From the NCBI RefSeq assembly GCF_002954775.1, contig NZ_PJME01000018.1, positions 62,001 to 126,000 of the forward strand: a stretch of DNA of 64,000 bases. The letters are read 5' to 3'. The notes under the pieces are model-generated. The model made no database searches. It was not told the origin of the DNA and worked only from the letters and a program-made list of their open reading frames with translations. Of the stretch, positions 40,924-49,301 are shown one piece after another. Both the position numbers and the translations under genes were made by a program. The DNA comes from Streptomyces geranii. Its GTDB lineage: Bacteria; Actinomycetota; Actinomycetes; Streptomycetales; Streptomycetaceae. Position 1 is the first letter of the stretch, and every line of letters starts with the position of its first letter.

Positions 40924-41484
40924 ATGGCTTCCCGCAAACCCGGAGACAACGGCACCGACCTGTACGTGAAGCTCTACGGCCGCCCCAAGCCGAGCCCGCC
41001 GGCCGCGCCCTCACCCCGAGCCGGGCTCGGTGAGGCCACGTCGCCCTCCGCGCCGGTGTCGTCCTACTGGGCCGACGGGGACCGCGACCCCACGAAGAAG
41101 CGGGACGTCCCGCATCTTTTCCCGTACTTCTACCACTCGGTTCTCGCCCGCAACGGGAAGCCCCTGAGCGGGCAGAACATTCTGGCGCTGATCGAGTACG
41201 TCGACGCGATGCTGATCTTCCAGGGCAACATGTGGATCGCCGAGATCGACGATCCCCGCACGGGCGAGGTCTTCAAACAGCGACTCTGCGGTCCGCTGGA
41301 CGAATACGAGTTCCTCGAACACCGACCCGACCACGTGATCGACTTCCTCTGGGCCTTCCGCACGACGGTCCGTCCCGGACTGCGGCAGTTCGTCGACCAG
41401 ACCTACACCGCCCTCACAAGCCCCGACAGCAGGCTGCTCAAATACGGCAGCACACTGCCCTTCGACATCTGGCACCTCGACTGA
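40924..41484 (+). CDS. soluble small protein of the CHAT locus (paralog B)
   Basis: A 186-residue protein, paralog of the membrane-anchored 170-residue protein at 35609. Here the transmembrane anchor is absent and is replaced by a 65-residue Pro/Ala-rich, basic N-terminal extension (YGRPKPSPPAAPSPRAG). The shared domain spans about residues 60-186, with the conserved blocks HLFPYFYHSVLA, SGQNILALIEYVD, PDHVIDFLWAF and LPFDIWHLD. The start is ATG 40924 with GAGGAG ten bases upstream. It is divergent from the zinc-ribbon-like gene and ends in a clear hairpin. The paralogs bracket the CHAT gene and its convergent partner operon. I do not recognise the family and assign no function. Confidence 0.83.
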   Translation: MASRKPGDNGTDLYVKLYGRPKPSPPAAPSPRAGLGEATSPSAPVSSYWADGDRDPTKKRDVPHLFPYFYHSVLARNGKPLSGQNILALIEYVDAMLIFQGNMWIAEIDDPRTGEVFKQRLCGPLDEYEFLEHRPDHVIDFLWAFRTTVRPGLRQFVDQTYTALTSPDSRLLKYGSTLPFDIWHLD

Positions 41485-41501
41485 CGTACCCGGTCGCGCC
41501 G

Positions 41502-41531
41502 GTGGCCCCACGACCGTCGTCGCGGGGCCAC
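41502..41531. terminator. terminator hairpin after paralog B
   Basis: GTGGCCCC (41502-41509) pairs with GGGGCCAC (41524-41531). An inner CGAC/GTCG pairing lies in the loop. It lies between the converging paralog B (stop 41484) and membrane protein (stop 41556) and marks the end of the CHAT locus. Confidence 0.7.
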
Positions 41532-41555
41532 GAAGTCACTTCTGTGACCGGCTTC

Positions 41556-42296
41556 CTACACGGTCACCGGTTCGTTCGCCGGTTTGCTCGCCAGTTCCTT
41601 CTCCTCGTCCGTGATCGCCTTCAGCAGTACGTACGGTGTGGCGATCTTCCACAGGGCGTACGCGATCGACGGGACGATGTTCGCGAGCAGGCCGTTCCAG
41701 GCCAGGGGGCCGTCCTGGTTGAGGAAGACGAAGGCGCCCGGGATGAGGGTGACTCCCAGCACGATGCTCAGCCAGCCGTACCAGCGGGGGAAGAGCGGCT
41801 TCTCCCTGGTGTGGTCGATAAAGGCCGCGTAGCCGATCGACCAGACCTGGAGGACGAAGATGCAGGCGTTGCCCACGAACATGAGCCAGAAGGTGTCGAC
41901 CATCGCGGTCAGGACGTCGACCGAATGGGCCTCGGGGCGGTAGGCCGCGGCGGCGAGGATGGCGAGCGGGAAGAAGAAGCCGATCGGGGCCACCACTCCC
42001 GTGGTGAGCTGGATCATCGAGAGCAGGCCCCAGCCGCCCTCGACCCGGCGCAACTGCATGCTCGTCACGACGACGTACGGATACTCGAACGGGACGAGCA
42101 GCACCATCAGGGCGACACAGGTGAGAATTCCCGTGCGGTTGTCCTTGAGAAAGGCGACCACGTCGTCGGGGCTCTCGGTCGGGCTCATCGGCGGCGTGAG
42201 ATGGCCCACCGCGAACGCGACGATAAATCCCACGAAGAGGATGACGCCACACCACGCCGAAATTCTCTGCAGTCTTATGTGCAGGTCCTTCTTCAT
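41556..42296 (-). CDS. integral membrane protein, six to seven helices, function unknown
   Basis: A 246-residue polytopic membrane protein with hydrophobic helices at about residues 15-31, 57-75, 91-115, 130-155, 175-195 and 205-225. Its short loops contain HLTPPMSPTESPDDV and DHTREKPLFPRWYGW. No transporter signature is recognised. It starts at ATG 42296 and lies 32 bases after the flavin reductase gene on the same strand, so it is probably cotranscribed with the two-component monooxygenase and may handle its substrate or product. Such a role is inferred only from position. Confidence 0.8.
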   Translation of the reverse strand: MKKDLHIRLQRISAWCGVILFVGFIVAFAVGHLTPPMSPTESPDDVVAFLKDNRTGILTCVALMVLLVPFEYPYVVVTSMQLRRVEGGWGLLSMIQLTTGVVAPIGFFFPLAILAAAAYRPEAHSVDVLTAMVDTFWLMFVGNACIFVLQVWSIGYAAFIDHTREKPLFPRWYGWLSIVLGVTLIPGAFVFLNQDGPLAWNGLLANIVPSIAYALWKIATPYVLLKAITDEEKELASKPANEPVTV

Positions 42297-42328
42297 CTAC
42301 GGCTCCCCTTTGAGCTCGTTGGCATTCG

Positions 42329-42871
42329 TTACCAGCCGACCAGTCTGTCCAGCACGAGCGTCGCGCTCGCGAGATAGTCGCCGTATCCGCCCCGGAAGAA
42401 AAGCAACGGGGTTTTCAGGGATTCGACGCGGAGGTCGCGGACCCGTCCCACGACCAGCCAGTGATCGCCGATCTCGACGAACTGCTCCACCGTGCAGTCG
42501 ACCCACGCGACGACCCCGTCGAGCACGGGGTTTCCCAGTGCGGAGGCGCTCCACTCGGTTCCCTCGAACCGCCGCGCCGCCGCGCCCGCCAACTGCCGTG
42601 ACAGGCGTTCCTGGTTGCCCGCGAGGGTGTTGGCGCAGAAACGGCCGGCGGTGCGGATCGTCGGCAGGGTCGACGAGGAACGGTCGACGAGGAAGGACAC
42701 CAGCGGTGGGTCCAGGGAAACGGAGGTGAAAGTCCCGACCACCATTCCGTACGGGCGCTGTTCGGCGTCCGTGGTGGTGATCGCGACCACGCTCGTGGGG
42801 AAGTTTCCCAGGACGTCACGGAATTGACGTCCGTCGATCGAGTCCGCCGGGCGGCCGGAGCTGTCGCTCAT
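42329..42871 (-). CDS. flavin reductase component of a two-component monooxygenase (HsaB/HpaC-like)
   Basis: A flavin reductase-like split-barrel protein of 180 aa. It has FRDVLGNFPTSVVAITT, the GMVVGTFTSVSLDPPLVSF flavin-binding segment, and FCANTLAGNQERLSRQLAG and GDHWLVVGRV at the C-terminal side. It would reduce FMN or FAD with NAD(P)H and pass it to the oxygenase encoded 26 bases upstream. The pairing and sizes match HsaB with HsaA. It starts at ATG 42871. Coenzyme preference is not readable. Confidence 0.92.
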   Translation of the reverse strand: MSDSSGRPADSIDGRQFRDVLGNFPTSVVAITTTDAEQRPYGMVVGTFTSVSLDPPLVSFLVDRSSSTLPTIRTAGRFCANTLAGNQERLSRQLAGAAARRFEGTEWSASALGNPVLDGVVAWVDCTVEQFVEIGDHWLVVGRVRDLRVESLKTPLLFFRGGYGDYLASATLVLDRLVGW

Positions 42872-42897
42872 CCGGTCTCCTCAGAAAAGAAGGCGCA

Positions 42898-44079
42898 TCA
42901 GATGAGAATGCGCATCGGCTCGGGCAGTTCGAGTCCCATCTGGGCCAGCGCGTTCGCGTGGTACGCCGATCCGGGCACATGGATCATGTGCTGGAGCCCG
43001 ACGTGCGCGTCCCGCCAGAACCGCTGCATCGGATTGCCCCGCCGGATCGCGTTGCCGCCGGACCGGGCGAAGATCTCGTCCAGCGCGGCGACGGCCCGCC
43101 AGGCGCAGCGCACCTGGTTGCGTCGTACGTCGGCCCGGTCCTCGATGCTGATCGGCTTGCCGGCCTCGACCTGGTCGTACAACCGGCTGATGCCGTCGAT
43201 CAGTTGGACCCGGGAGGCGGCGATCTCGGCGGCGGCCTCACCGGCGGCGTAGAGGACGTACGGGTCGTCGCGCACCTGGACGCCGGTCACGGCGACCCGG
43301 TCGCGCTGCTGGGCGAGGTGCACCGCGAGGGCGCCCTCGCAGATGCCGATGACGGCGGCGGTGATGCCGAGCGGGAACATCGAGCTGAACGGCAGTTTGT
43401 ACAGGGTGTCGGTGAGCCCGATCGCCTCGGCGGCGGTGCCCTCCTGGACCGCTTCCTGCCGGATGGCTCGGTAGGCGGGGATGAACGCCTTGTCGACGAC
43501 GACGTCCTTGCTGCCGGTGCCCGCCAGTCCTACGACGTCCCAGGTGCCGTCGATGATCTCGTAGTCGGAGCGAGGCAGCACGACATGGAGGACGGTGATG
43601 GGTCCTGCGGGTTTGCCCTTGCCGTCGCCGAGGAGCGCGCCGAGGAAGTCCCACTGGCAGTGGTCGCTGCCCGAGGAGAACGGCCAGCGTCCGCTGAGGA
43701 CATAGCCGCCTTCCACGGGTTCGGCGATGCCGTTGGGCATGTAGGGGGAGGCGATCCAGGTGTCGGGGTTCTCGTCCCACACCTCGTGGGCGAGCCTGGG
43801 GTCCAGCTGGGCCAGCTCCCAGGGGTGCACCCCGACGACCCCGCACACCCAGCCGGCGGCGCCGTCGTGCCGGGCGACCTCCATCACCGCTTCCGCGAAG
43901 TCCCTTGGGTGGGCGCCGAATCCGCCGTACTCCTTGGGCTGCAGCAACCGGATCACCCCGGCCGACTTGAGCAACTCGACGGTCCGGTCGCTCAGTTTGC
44001 CGAGTGACTCGTTCTCGTCGGCGAGTGCGGCCAGTTCGGAACCCAGCTCCTCGACACGACCGACCACTTCATGCGTCAC
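42898..44079 (-). CDS. flavin-dependent monooxygenase, oxygenase component (HsaA-like, group D)
   Basis: A 393-residue protein of the acyl-CoA-dehydrogenase-fold monooxygenase group, the same size as HsaA (about 394). It has EYGGFGAHPRDFAEAV, DGAAGWVCGVVGVH, the SGRWPFSSGSDHCQW loop typical of the group, GLAGTGSKDVVV and C-terminal IRRGNPMQRFWRDAHVGLQH. Such enzymes ortho-hydroxylate phenols or related aromatics with reduced flavin from a partner reductase, here encoded just downstream. The start is GTG 44079 with AGGAGGT eight bases upstream; open frame above it overlaps the mycofactocin cluster. No ring-cleavage dioxygenase is nearby, so a full aromatic or steroid pathway is not evident. 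Confidence 0.9.
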   Translation of the reverse strand: MTHEVVGRVEELGSELAALADENESLGKLSDRTVELLKSAGVIRLLQPKEYGGFGAHPRDFAEAVMEVARHDGAAGWVCGVVGVHPWELAQLDPRLAHEVWDENPDTWIASPYMPNGIAEPVEGGYVLSGRWPFSSGSDHCQWDFLGALLGDGKGKPAGPITVLHVVLPRSDYEIIDGTWDVVGLAGTGSKDVVVDKAFIPAYRAIRQEAVQEGTAAEAIGLTDTLYKLPFSSMFPLGITAAVIGICEGALAVHLAQQRDRVAVTGVQVRDDPYVLYAAGEAAAEIAASRVQLIDGISRLYDQVEAGKPISIEDRADVRRNQVRCAWRAVAALDEIFARSGGNAIRRGNPMQRFWRDAHVGLQHMIHVPGSAYHANALAQMGLELPEPMRILI

Positions 44080-44203
44080 GCCGCACACCTCCTGGTGACT
44101 GATCCATCGCATGCGCCGCGCGTCCCGGCGGCGGGATGTCCTCAGTGTCGTGACGTGGTCCGGGGCCCGCTGAGCGCTTTCCGGTGACCGGGACAGGGCC
44201 GGT

Positions 44204-45601
44204 TCAGCGGGTGACGCGAGGCCGCAGCGCGGCGGTGGAACGGCCCTTGAGCGCGGAGAACCACACACCGGCGCCGTACGCGAGGTCGTCGAGCCGACGG
44301 GCGACGCCGTACCGGAACGGGTCCAGTGAGCCGTCCCCGCCCCGATACTCAAGTGCGATGTCGGCCAAAGCGGCGACCGCGGTGGCCCGCCGCATCCGCC
44401 GGGACACCAGGCACCCGACGGCGGTGAGCGGCCACCAGTGCCGGGTGAGCAGCGCGGAGGTCTGGGCGAGGGTGGCGAGAGCGCCGTTGCCGACGAGCGG
44501 CACGGCAAGCCGGTACGGATGCCGGGTGCCGTCGAACTTGCGCCCGATGCGCAGTACGACGCCTGCGAGGACGGCTCCCGCGACGGGCACCGCCCAACAC
44601 CGCTGGACGAGCAGCGTGACGGCGAACGCCGCGCTCCAGGGGGCGAACACGGCGGGCGCGATGTGCGCCGGGTGCCGTAGGGCGAGGGGATGCGCCCCGC
44701 TCCCGTACACGGCCTTGCGCAGGAACCAGTCCCCGAGCCGCGCCCGGTGCTCGTGCGAGGCGCGGACGGCAGGCTCGTACCGCACGCTCGCCCCCGCCGC
44801 GACGAGCCGCCAGCACAGGTCCACGTCCTCGCCGACCCGCATGCTCCCGTCGAACCCGCCGACGTCCCGCAGGGCGTCGACTCGGGCCACCGCACAGGCA
44901 GTTGGCGCCCAGGAGACGGAGGTACCGGGGCGTACCGGGGCCGGATGGGCGCCGAGGTCGAGCGAGGAGCGGGTGTTCTCGTACCGCTCGATCCAGGTGG
45001 TGGTGGCGCCGGTCAGCCCGGTGACGCGGGGTACGGCCATGGCGACCCGCGGATCGGTGAAGTGCCGGAGCAGGGTGGGCACCGTATCGGGGTCGAGCAC
45101 GATGTCGGAGTCGGCGAAGACGACGTACGGCGTCGTGACGAGGCGCAGTCCGGCGTTGCGCGCACCGCCGGGTCCGGCGTTGGCGCGGAGGGCGACCAGC
45201 CGGGCCCCGTGGCGGGCGGCGACGGCGGCGACGGGCGCGGGGCGGTGGGAGGCGTCGTCGACGACGATCACGGGCGGGCCGGCCCCGATGCTGCTGAGCA
45301 GCCTGTCGAGTTGACGGGGCCGGTCGCGGACCGGGATCACGACGGTGTACCGGGGATCGGGCGGCGCGGGCAGCGATCCGACGACGGGATGGGCGAGGCC
45401 GCGGTCGACGAGCCGCTCGGCGAGCAGCGCACTCGCCCGGTCCCGCACGGGGACGGTCCGGCCGACGAGGAGCTTGCGGGCGCGTGGGGTCAGCCGCAGC
45501 AGCCGCGTCGGGAACCCGCCGACGAGGGCACGCCCTCCGTCGACGACCCGGGTGTGCCGATCGAACGCGACGACGACACCCGCGCCGACGGGGAGGGTCA
45601 T
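44204..45601 (-). CDS. mftF: mycofactocin glycosyltransferase
   Basis: A GT2-family glycosyltransferase of 465 aa from ATG 45601. It has TVVIPVRDRP, NAGPGGARNAG, a metal-binding ADSD, GEDVDLCWRL and C-terminal membrane-associated helices. It is identified as MftF by being last in a complete mycofactocin gene set. MftF adds beta-1,4-linked glucose units to the cofactor in mycobacteria. The ATG overlaps the mftE stop (ATGA). The next gene downstream on the same strand starts at 44079, after 124 bases. Confidence 0.93.
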   Translation of the reverse strand: MTLPVGAGVVVAFDRHTRVVDGGRALVGGFPTRLLRLTPRARKLLVGRTVPVRDRASALLAERLVDRGLAHPVVGSLPAPPDPRYTVVIPVRDRPRQLDRLLSSIGAGPPVIVVDDASHRPAPVAAVAARHGARLVALRANAGPGGARNAGLRLVTTPYVVFADSDIVLDPDTVPTLLRHFTDPRVAMAVPRVTGLTGATTTWIERYENTRSSLDLGAHPAPVRPGTSVSWAPTACAVARVDALRDVGGFDGSMRVGEDVDLCWRLVAAGASVRYEPAVRASHEHRARLGDWFLRKAVYGSGAHPLALRHPAHIAPAVFAPWSAAFAVTLLVQRCWAVPVAGAVLAGVVLRIGRKFDGTRHPYRLAVPLVGNGALATLAQTSALLTRHWWPLTAVGCLVSRRMRRATAVAALADIALEYRGGDGSLDPFRYGVARRLDDLAYGAGVWFSALKGRSTAALRPRVTR

Positions 45602-46329
45602 CGGCGCGCCTCCCCCGACTGCCGCCCCGGATCGACAAGCCGCCCCCGCCCGTCGATCGCCCACCCGCCGATCCGTCGAAGCGTGGCCGCCACCATCGCG
45701 TCCAGCGTCCTGCCCCCCTCCTCGGCCGAGGCCCCGGTCGGGTCGCCGAGGACGCCGGAGGGCGAGACCGCGCGGACTCCGTCGGCCATCAGGGCGGGCA
45801 AAAGGGCGGCCAGCGGGCGGGTGTTGCCCGCGACGGCCGCGTCCAGGCGTACGCGGTCCGGGTCCAGGTGCAGCATCAGGGACGTCTCCGTGCGGCCGGC
45901 GTGGGCGTCGCCGTTGGGGGTTTCGCAGGCGGTCCACGCCACGGTGTGGCCCTCGGCGCGGAGTTGGGCGAGGGCCGTGTCGAGGGTCGCCGTGTTGCCG
46001 CCGTGGCCGTTGACGAACACCACGCGGCCCGCCCACAGGGCGAGGGAGCGCGTCAGCTCCACGACCACCGCGCGCAACGCCTCGTGCCCGATCGAGACCG
46101 TGCCCGGGAAGTGCGCGTGCTCGCCGCTCGCGCCGTAGGCGATCGGCGGCGCCACCCATGCCTCGGGCAGCACCTCCGCCGTGCGCTCCACGACGGCACG
46201 CGCGACGAACGTGTCCGTGTCCAGCGGCAGATGGGGCCCGTGCTGCTCGGTGGATCCCACCGGGACGAGGACCAGTGCGCCGGAGGACGGTACGGCGGGC
46301 CAGACGGCGTCCGCCAGGACGTGCGCCAC
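45598..46329 (-). CDS. mftE: mycofactocin precursor peptidase (creatininase-family)
   Basis: A creatinine-amidohydrolase-fold peptidase of 243 aa. The metal-binding elements are VPVGSTEQHGPHLPLDTD near the N-terminus and VNGHGGNTATL in the middle. In the mycofactocin pathway MftE releases the C-terminal modified Val-Tyr unit from the MftA peptide. Homology alone would read creatininase, but the context fixes the role. The start is GTG 46329 with GAGGAC just upstream, five bases after the mftD stop. It overlaps mftF by four bases. Confidence 0.93.
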   Translation of the reverse strand: MAHVLADAVWPAVPSSGALVLVPVGSTEQHGPHLPLDTDTFVARAVVERTAEVLPEAWVAPPIAYGASGEHAHFPGTVSIGHEALRAVVVELTRSLALWAGRVVFVNGHGGNTATLDTALAQLRAEGHTVAWTACETPNGDAHAGRTETSLMLHLDPDRVRLDAAVAGNTRPLAALLPALMADGVRAVSPSGVLGDPTGASAEEGGRTLDAMVAATLRRIGGWAIDGRGRLVDPGRQSGEARR

Positions 46330-46334
46330 CGTCC

Positions 46335-47546
46335 TCAGCCGACTTGGGCGGGCGGGGCCGCCGGTGCTTCACCGGCGCCCAGCGTCAGCGGAAAACCGGG
46401 CGGGATCACCAGGTCCTCGGGCGACAGCTCGTGGACGGAGGAGTGACCGAGGCCCAGTACCGCCGAGTCGAGGCCGCCGCGCAGGATGTCCAGCACATTC
46501 TCCACGCCCGCCTGGCCGTTGGCCGCCAGGCCCCACAGATAGGCGCGGCCGATCAGGACGGCCCGGGCGCCGAGGGCGAGGGCCTTCGCGACGTCGCTGC
46601 CGCGCCGGATGCCGCCGTCCAGGAGGACTTCGACCTGGTCGCCGACCGCCGCCGCGACCGAGGGGAGTACGCGGATGGTGGCCGGGGTGGTGTCCAGGTT
46701 GTTGCCGCCGTGGTTGGACACGGACAGGGCGGTCACCCCGGCGTCGACCGCGCGTCTGGCGTCGTCGACCCTGGTCACGCCCTTGAGCAGGAAGGGGCCG
46801 CCCCACTCGGCACGCAGCCACTTGACGTCGTCCCAGGTCGGCGGCGTCGTCTGCATCCACTCGCCGTAGGCGCCGAAGAAGGTGGGCGAACCGCCGCCGG
46901 GGGCACGCAGGTTGGGCACGCTGAGGTCGGGGAGGCGGCCGGAGCGGGCGTACTGCCAGAGCCAGCCGGGCCGGGGCAGCACATCGGGGGCGAACCGCAG
47001 CGCGGTACGGAGATCGAGCCGCTCCGGGATCGACGGGCTCCCCCAGTCGCGGCCGTGCGAGAACGACCAGTCCAGGGTGACGATGAGCGCCTTGGCACCG
47101 GCCGCCCGGGCCCGGTCCATGCGCTGGACCATCGTGTCGCGGCTGCCGCTCCAGTACAGCTGGAAGAACAGGTCCGGCTGGGCCTCGGCGACCTCCTCCA
47201 CCGGCTTGCTGGCGAACGAACTGAGGCTCATGACGACACCCCGGCTCGCGGCGGCCCGGGCGACGGCGACCTCGCCCTCCGGATGGACGGCCTGCACCCC
47301 CGTCGGCGAGATGAGCACGGGCAGCGCGGTGGGTACGCCCAGCACGGTCGTCGACAGATCGCGCTCGGCGTGATGCCCCACGACCCTTGGGGCGAGGCCG
47401 AGTTCGCCGAAGGCAGCGAGGTTGGCGTCGATCGTGCGCCCACGCTCGGACCCGGCGACGAGCGCGCCGTAGACCGAACGCGGCAGCCGCTTCTTGGCCC
47501 GGCGCTGCGCCTCGGCGACCGTCTCGAACCAGGGGTTCCTAGGCAT
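46335..47546 (-). CDS. mftD: FMN-dependent mycofactocin maturase (lactate-dehydrogenase-like)
   Basis: A 403-residue FMN-dependent alpha-hydroxy-acid oxidase-fold protein. It has the catalytic segment SVSNHGGNNLDTTPAT with His, VEVLLDGGIRRGSDV for FMN phosphate binding, and ALGARAVLIGRAYLWGLA. General annotation would be L-lactate dehydrogenase. In this cluster it is MftD, which oxidatively deaminates the released intermediate to give pre-mycofactocin. ATG at 47546 overlaps the mftC stop by eight bases. Confidence 0.93.
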   Translation of the reverse strand: MPRNPWFETVAEAQRRAKKRLPRSVYGALVAGSERGRTIDANLAAFGELGLAPRVVGHHAERDLSTTVLGVPTALPVLISPTGVQAVHPEGEVAVARAAASRGVVMSLSSFASKPVEEVAEAQPDLFFQLYWSGSRDTMVQRMDRARAAGAKALIVTLDWSFSHGRDWGSPSIPERLDLRTALRFAPDVLPRPGWLWQYARSGRLPDLSVPNLRAPGGGSPTFFGAYGEWMQTTPPTWDDVKWLRAEWGGPFLLKGVTRVDDARRAVDAGVTALSVSNHGGNNLDTTPATIRVLPSVAAAVGDQVEVLLDGGIRRGSDVAKALALGARAVLIGRAYLWGLAANGQAGVENVLDILRGGLDSAVLGLGHSSVHELSPEDLVIPPGFPLTLGAGEAPAAPPAQVG

Positions 47547-48819
47547 GGGCCGTGTCCTTTCCTACGGTCGTCAAGTCCAGCCCGGCCAACGGGTGTTCGG
47601 CACATTCACTCACCGGCGGCCTGGCCGGTGACGTGACGGCTTCCCGGCGGGTGAGGACGAGATCCACCGTCGTCCTCTTCCTGCTGCCGGTCCCGCGCGA
47701 GTGGTCCCCGGACGGCTTGGGCACCCGGGTCCCGTCATCCCGCCGGGCCAGCAACTCCTCGCCGTACCCCTGCACACACTCGGGATCGGGCCCGTCGAGC
47801 GGCAGCCCGGTGAAGAACTTGGCCGCCATGCAGCCGCCCTTGCAGGTGTCGTAGAAGGCGCAGGAGGCGCAGGCCCCGCCGTGCTGCGGGGTCCGCAGCC
47901 GCCGGAACAGCTCGGAGTCACGCCAGACCCCCGAAAAGCCGTCCGCCGTACGGACGTTGCCCGCGAGGAACTCGTCGTGGATGGCGAACGGGCAGGCGTA
48001 CACGTCGCCGACCGGGTCGATCAGGCAGACGACGCGTCCGGCACCGCACAGGTTGAGACCGGGCAACGCCTGGCCGTAGGCGGAGAGATGGAAGAAGGAG
48101 TCCCCGGTGAGCACGTTCTCACCGTTGGCCAACAGCCAGTCGTACAGCTCGCGTTGCTGCGCGGCCGTCGGATGCAGCTCGTCCCATACGTCGGCGCCGC
48201 GCCCGGAGGGCCGCAGCCGGGTCAGGCGCAGTTGGGCGCCGTAGCGGTCGGCGAGAGCCTTGAAGGCGTCCAGTTGGGGGATGTTGTGCCGGGTGCAGAC
48301 CACGGAGATCTTGAAGTTGCGCATTCCGGCGGCGGCGAGGTTCTCCAGCGCCCGCAGGGCCGTCGCGTACGAACCGGCCCCGCGCACCGCGTCGTTGACG
48401 TCGGCGGTGGCGCCGTCGAGGGAGATCTGGACGTCCACGTAGTCGTTGCGGGCGAGGCGGGCGGCGGCGTCGGGGGTGATGCGGACGCCGTTGGTGGAGA
48501 ACTTGACGCCCACGTGGTGGGCGGTGGCGTAGTCCAGGAGTTCCCAGAAGTCGGCGCGGACGGTGGGCTCGCCGCCGCCGATGTTGACGTAGAAGACCTG
48601 CATGGCCTCCAGTTCGTCGATGACGGCCTTGGCCTCGGCCGTGCTCAGCTCGCGCGGGTCACGTCGGCCGGAACTGGACAGGCAGTGGGAGCAGGCCAGG
48701 TTGCAGGCGTAGGTCAGCTCCCAGGTGAGGCAGATCGGCGCGTCGAGCCCGCGCTCGAACAGGTCGACGAGCGGCGGTGGCGCGGGCGCGGTCATGGGAG
48801 CAGTCACAGGGGCAGTCAT
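47539..48819 (-). CDS. mftC: mycofactocin radical SAM maturase
   Basis: A radical SAM/SPASM protein of 426 aa. The [4Fe-4S] CX3CX2C motif is CNLACSHC (Cys39, 43, 46). Auxiliary-cluster cysteines follow in the C-terminal region (GGACASCAFYDTCKGGCMA and PDPECVQ). MftC decarboxylates the C-terminal Tyr of MftA and joins it to the preceding Val. The ATG 48819 overlaps the mftB stop (ATGA); a second in-frame ATG at 48795 is possible because the N-terminus (TAPVTAPMTAPAP) is low-complexity. A 60-residue tail after the SPASM region is charged and may be disordered. Confidence 0.95.
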   Translation of the reverse strand: MTAPVTAPMTAPAPPPLVDLFERGLDAPICLTWELTYACNLACSHCLSSSGRRDPRELSTAEAKAVIDELEAMQVFYVNIGGGEPTVRADFWELLDYATAHHVGVKFSTNGVRITPDAAARLARNDYVDVQISLDGATADVNDAVRGAGSYATALRALENLAAAGMRNFKISVVCTRHNIPQLDAFKALADRYGAQLRLTRLRPSGRGADVWDELHPTAAQQRELYDWLLANGENVLTGDSFFHLSAYGQALPGLNLCGAGRVVCLIDPVGDVYACPFAIHDEFLAGNVRTADGFSGVWRDSELFRRLRTPQHGGACASCAFYDTCKGGCMAAKFFTGLPLDGPDPECVQGYGEELLARRDDGTRVPKPSGDHSRGTGSRKRTTVDLVLTRREAVTSPARPPVSECAEHPLAGLDLTTVGKDTAHA

Positions 48820-49112
48820 GGGGTCCTTCCGACGACCATCGACGACTGGACGAGAACGGCCAACGCACGCCCGTAGCGCGGGAGTTCGTCCTCGCCGAGG
48901 CCCGCGCCCAGACAGGCGGCGCGGGCCGTGGGCGCGTCCGCGAGGGCCTGTACGACGGCCAGCAGACGCCGGTCCTTGAGGAACGAGAGCTTGCGGGTCC
49001 CGAAGTGGTAGAGCAGCGCGCCGAAGGGTTCCGGGCGCACGGAGACCTGTGGATGCAGGTCCCAGGCACGGTCGAGGTCCATGGCGATCGTCGCGGAGTC
49101 CGTCGTGGTCAT
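48816..49112 (-). CDS. mftB: mycofactocin peptide chaperone (PqqD-like)
   Basis: A 98-residue RiPP recognition element protein. It has RAWDLHPQVSVRPEPFGALLYHFGTRKLSFL, the beta-strand/helix layout of PqqD-like domains, and ends VLVQSSMVV. It binds the MftA leader and delivers it to MftC. I chose ATG 49112; no strong ribosome site precedes it, which is expected if translation is coupled to mftA, whose stop is eight bases upstream. An in-frame ATG at 49082 would remove ten residues. It overlaps mftC by four bases. Confidence 0.92.
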   Translation of the reverse strand: MTTTDSATIAMDLDRAWDLHPQVSVRPEPFGALLYHFGTRKLSFLKDRRLLAVVQALADAPTARAACLGAGLGEDELPRYGRALAVLVQSSMVVGRTP

Positions 49113-49120
49113 GGCGGGGC

Positions 49121-49258
49121 CTAGTAGACGCCGCACATGCCGTCGATGGAGACCTCTTCGATCAGGTCGTCCGCCTCGATCAGCGACTGTTCGTCCGTGT
49201 TCTCCTCGTCCTGGATCTCGGTGGCCGGGACGGGCGAGGTGGCGTGAAGCTGGCTCAT
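49121..49258 (-). CDS. mftA: mycofactocin precursor peptide
   Basis: A 45-residue peptide. The C-terminus SIDGMCGVY is the invariant MftA signature, whose final Val-Tyr becomes the cofactor. The leader is acidic (EIQDEENTDEQ and EADDLIEE), as expected for binding to MftB. The ATG at 49258 has AAGGAG six bases upstream (49265-49270). It is the first gene of mftABCDEF and is divergent from mftG with only 43 bases between their starts, so the promoters overlap. Confidence 0.96.
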   Translation of the reverse strand: MSQLHATSPVPATEIQDEENTDEQSLIEADDLIEEVSIDGMCGVY

Positions 49259-49301
49259 GCGACTCTCCTTGACGACGCTCCCATCGGACCCCTGGAGACT
49301 A

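Noticed and set aside
42898..44079. Evidence for a steroid ring-degradation cluster
   Set aside because: The HsaA-like oxygenase alone is not enough; hsaC, hsaD, kshA, kstD and similar genes are absent from the window.
45598..46329. Creatininase of creatinine degradation
   Set aside because: No other creatine or creatinine genes are nearby, and the mycofactocin context assigns it as MftE.
46335..47546. L-lactate dehydrogenase
   Set aside because: The homology is real, but the position between mftC and mftE identifies it as MftD.
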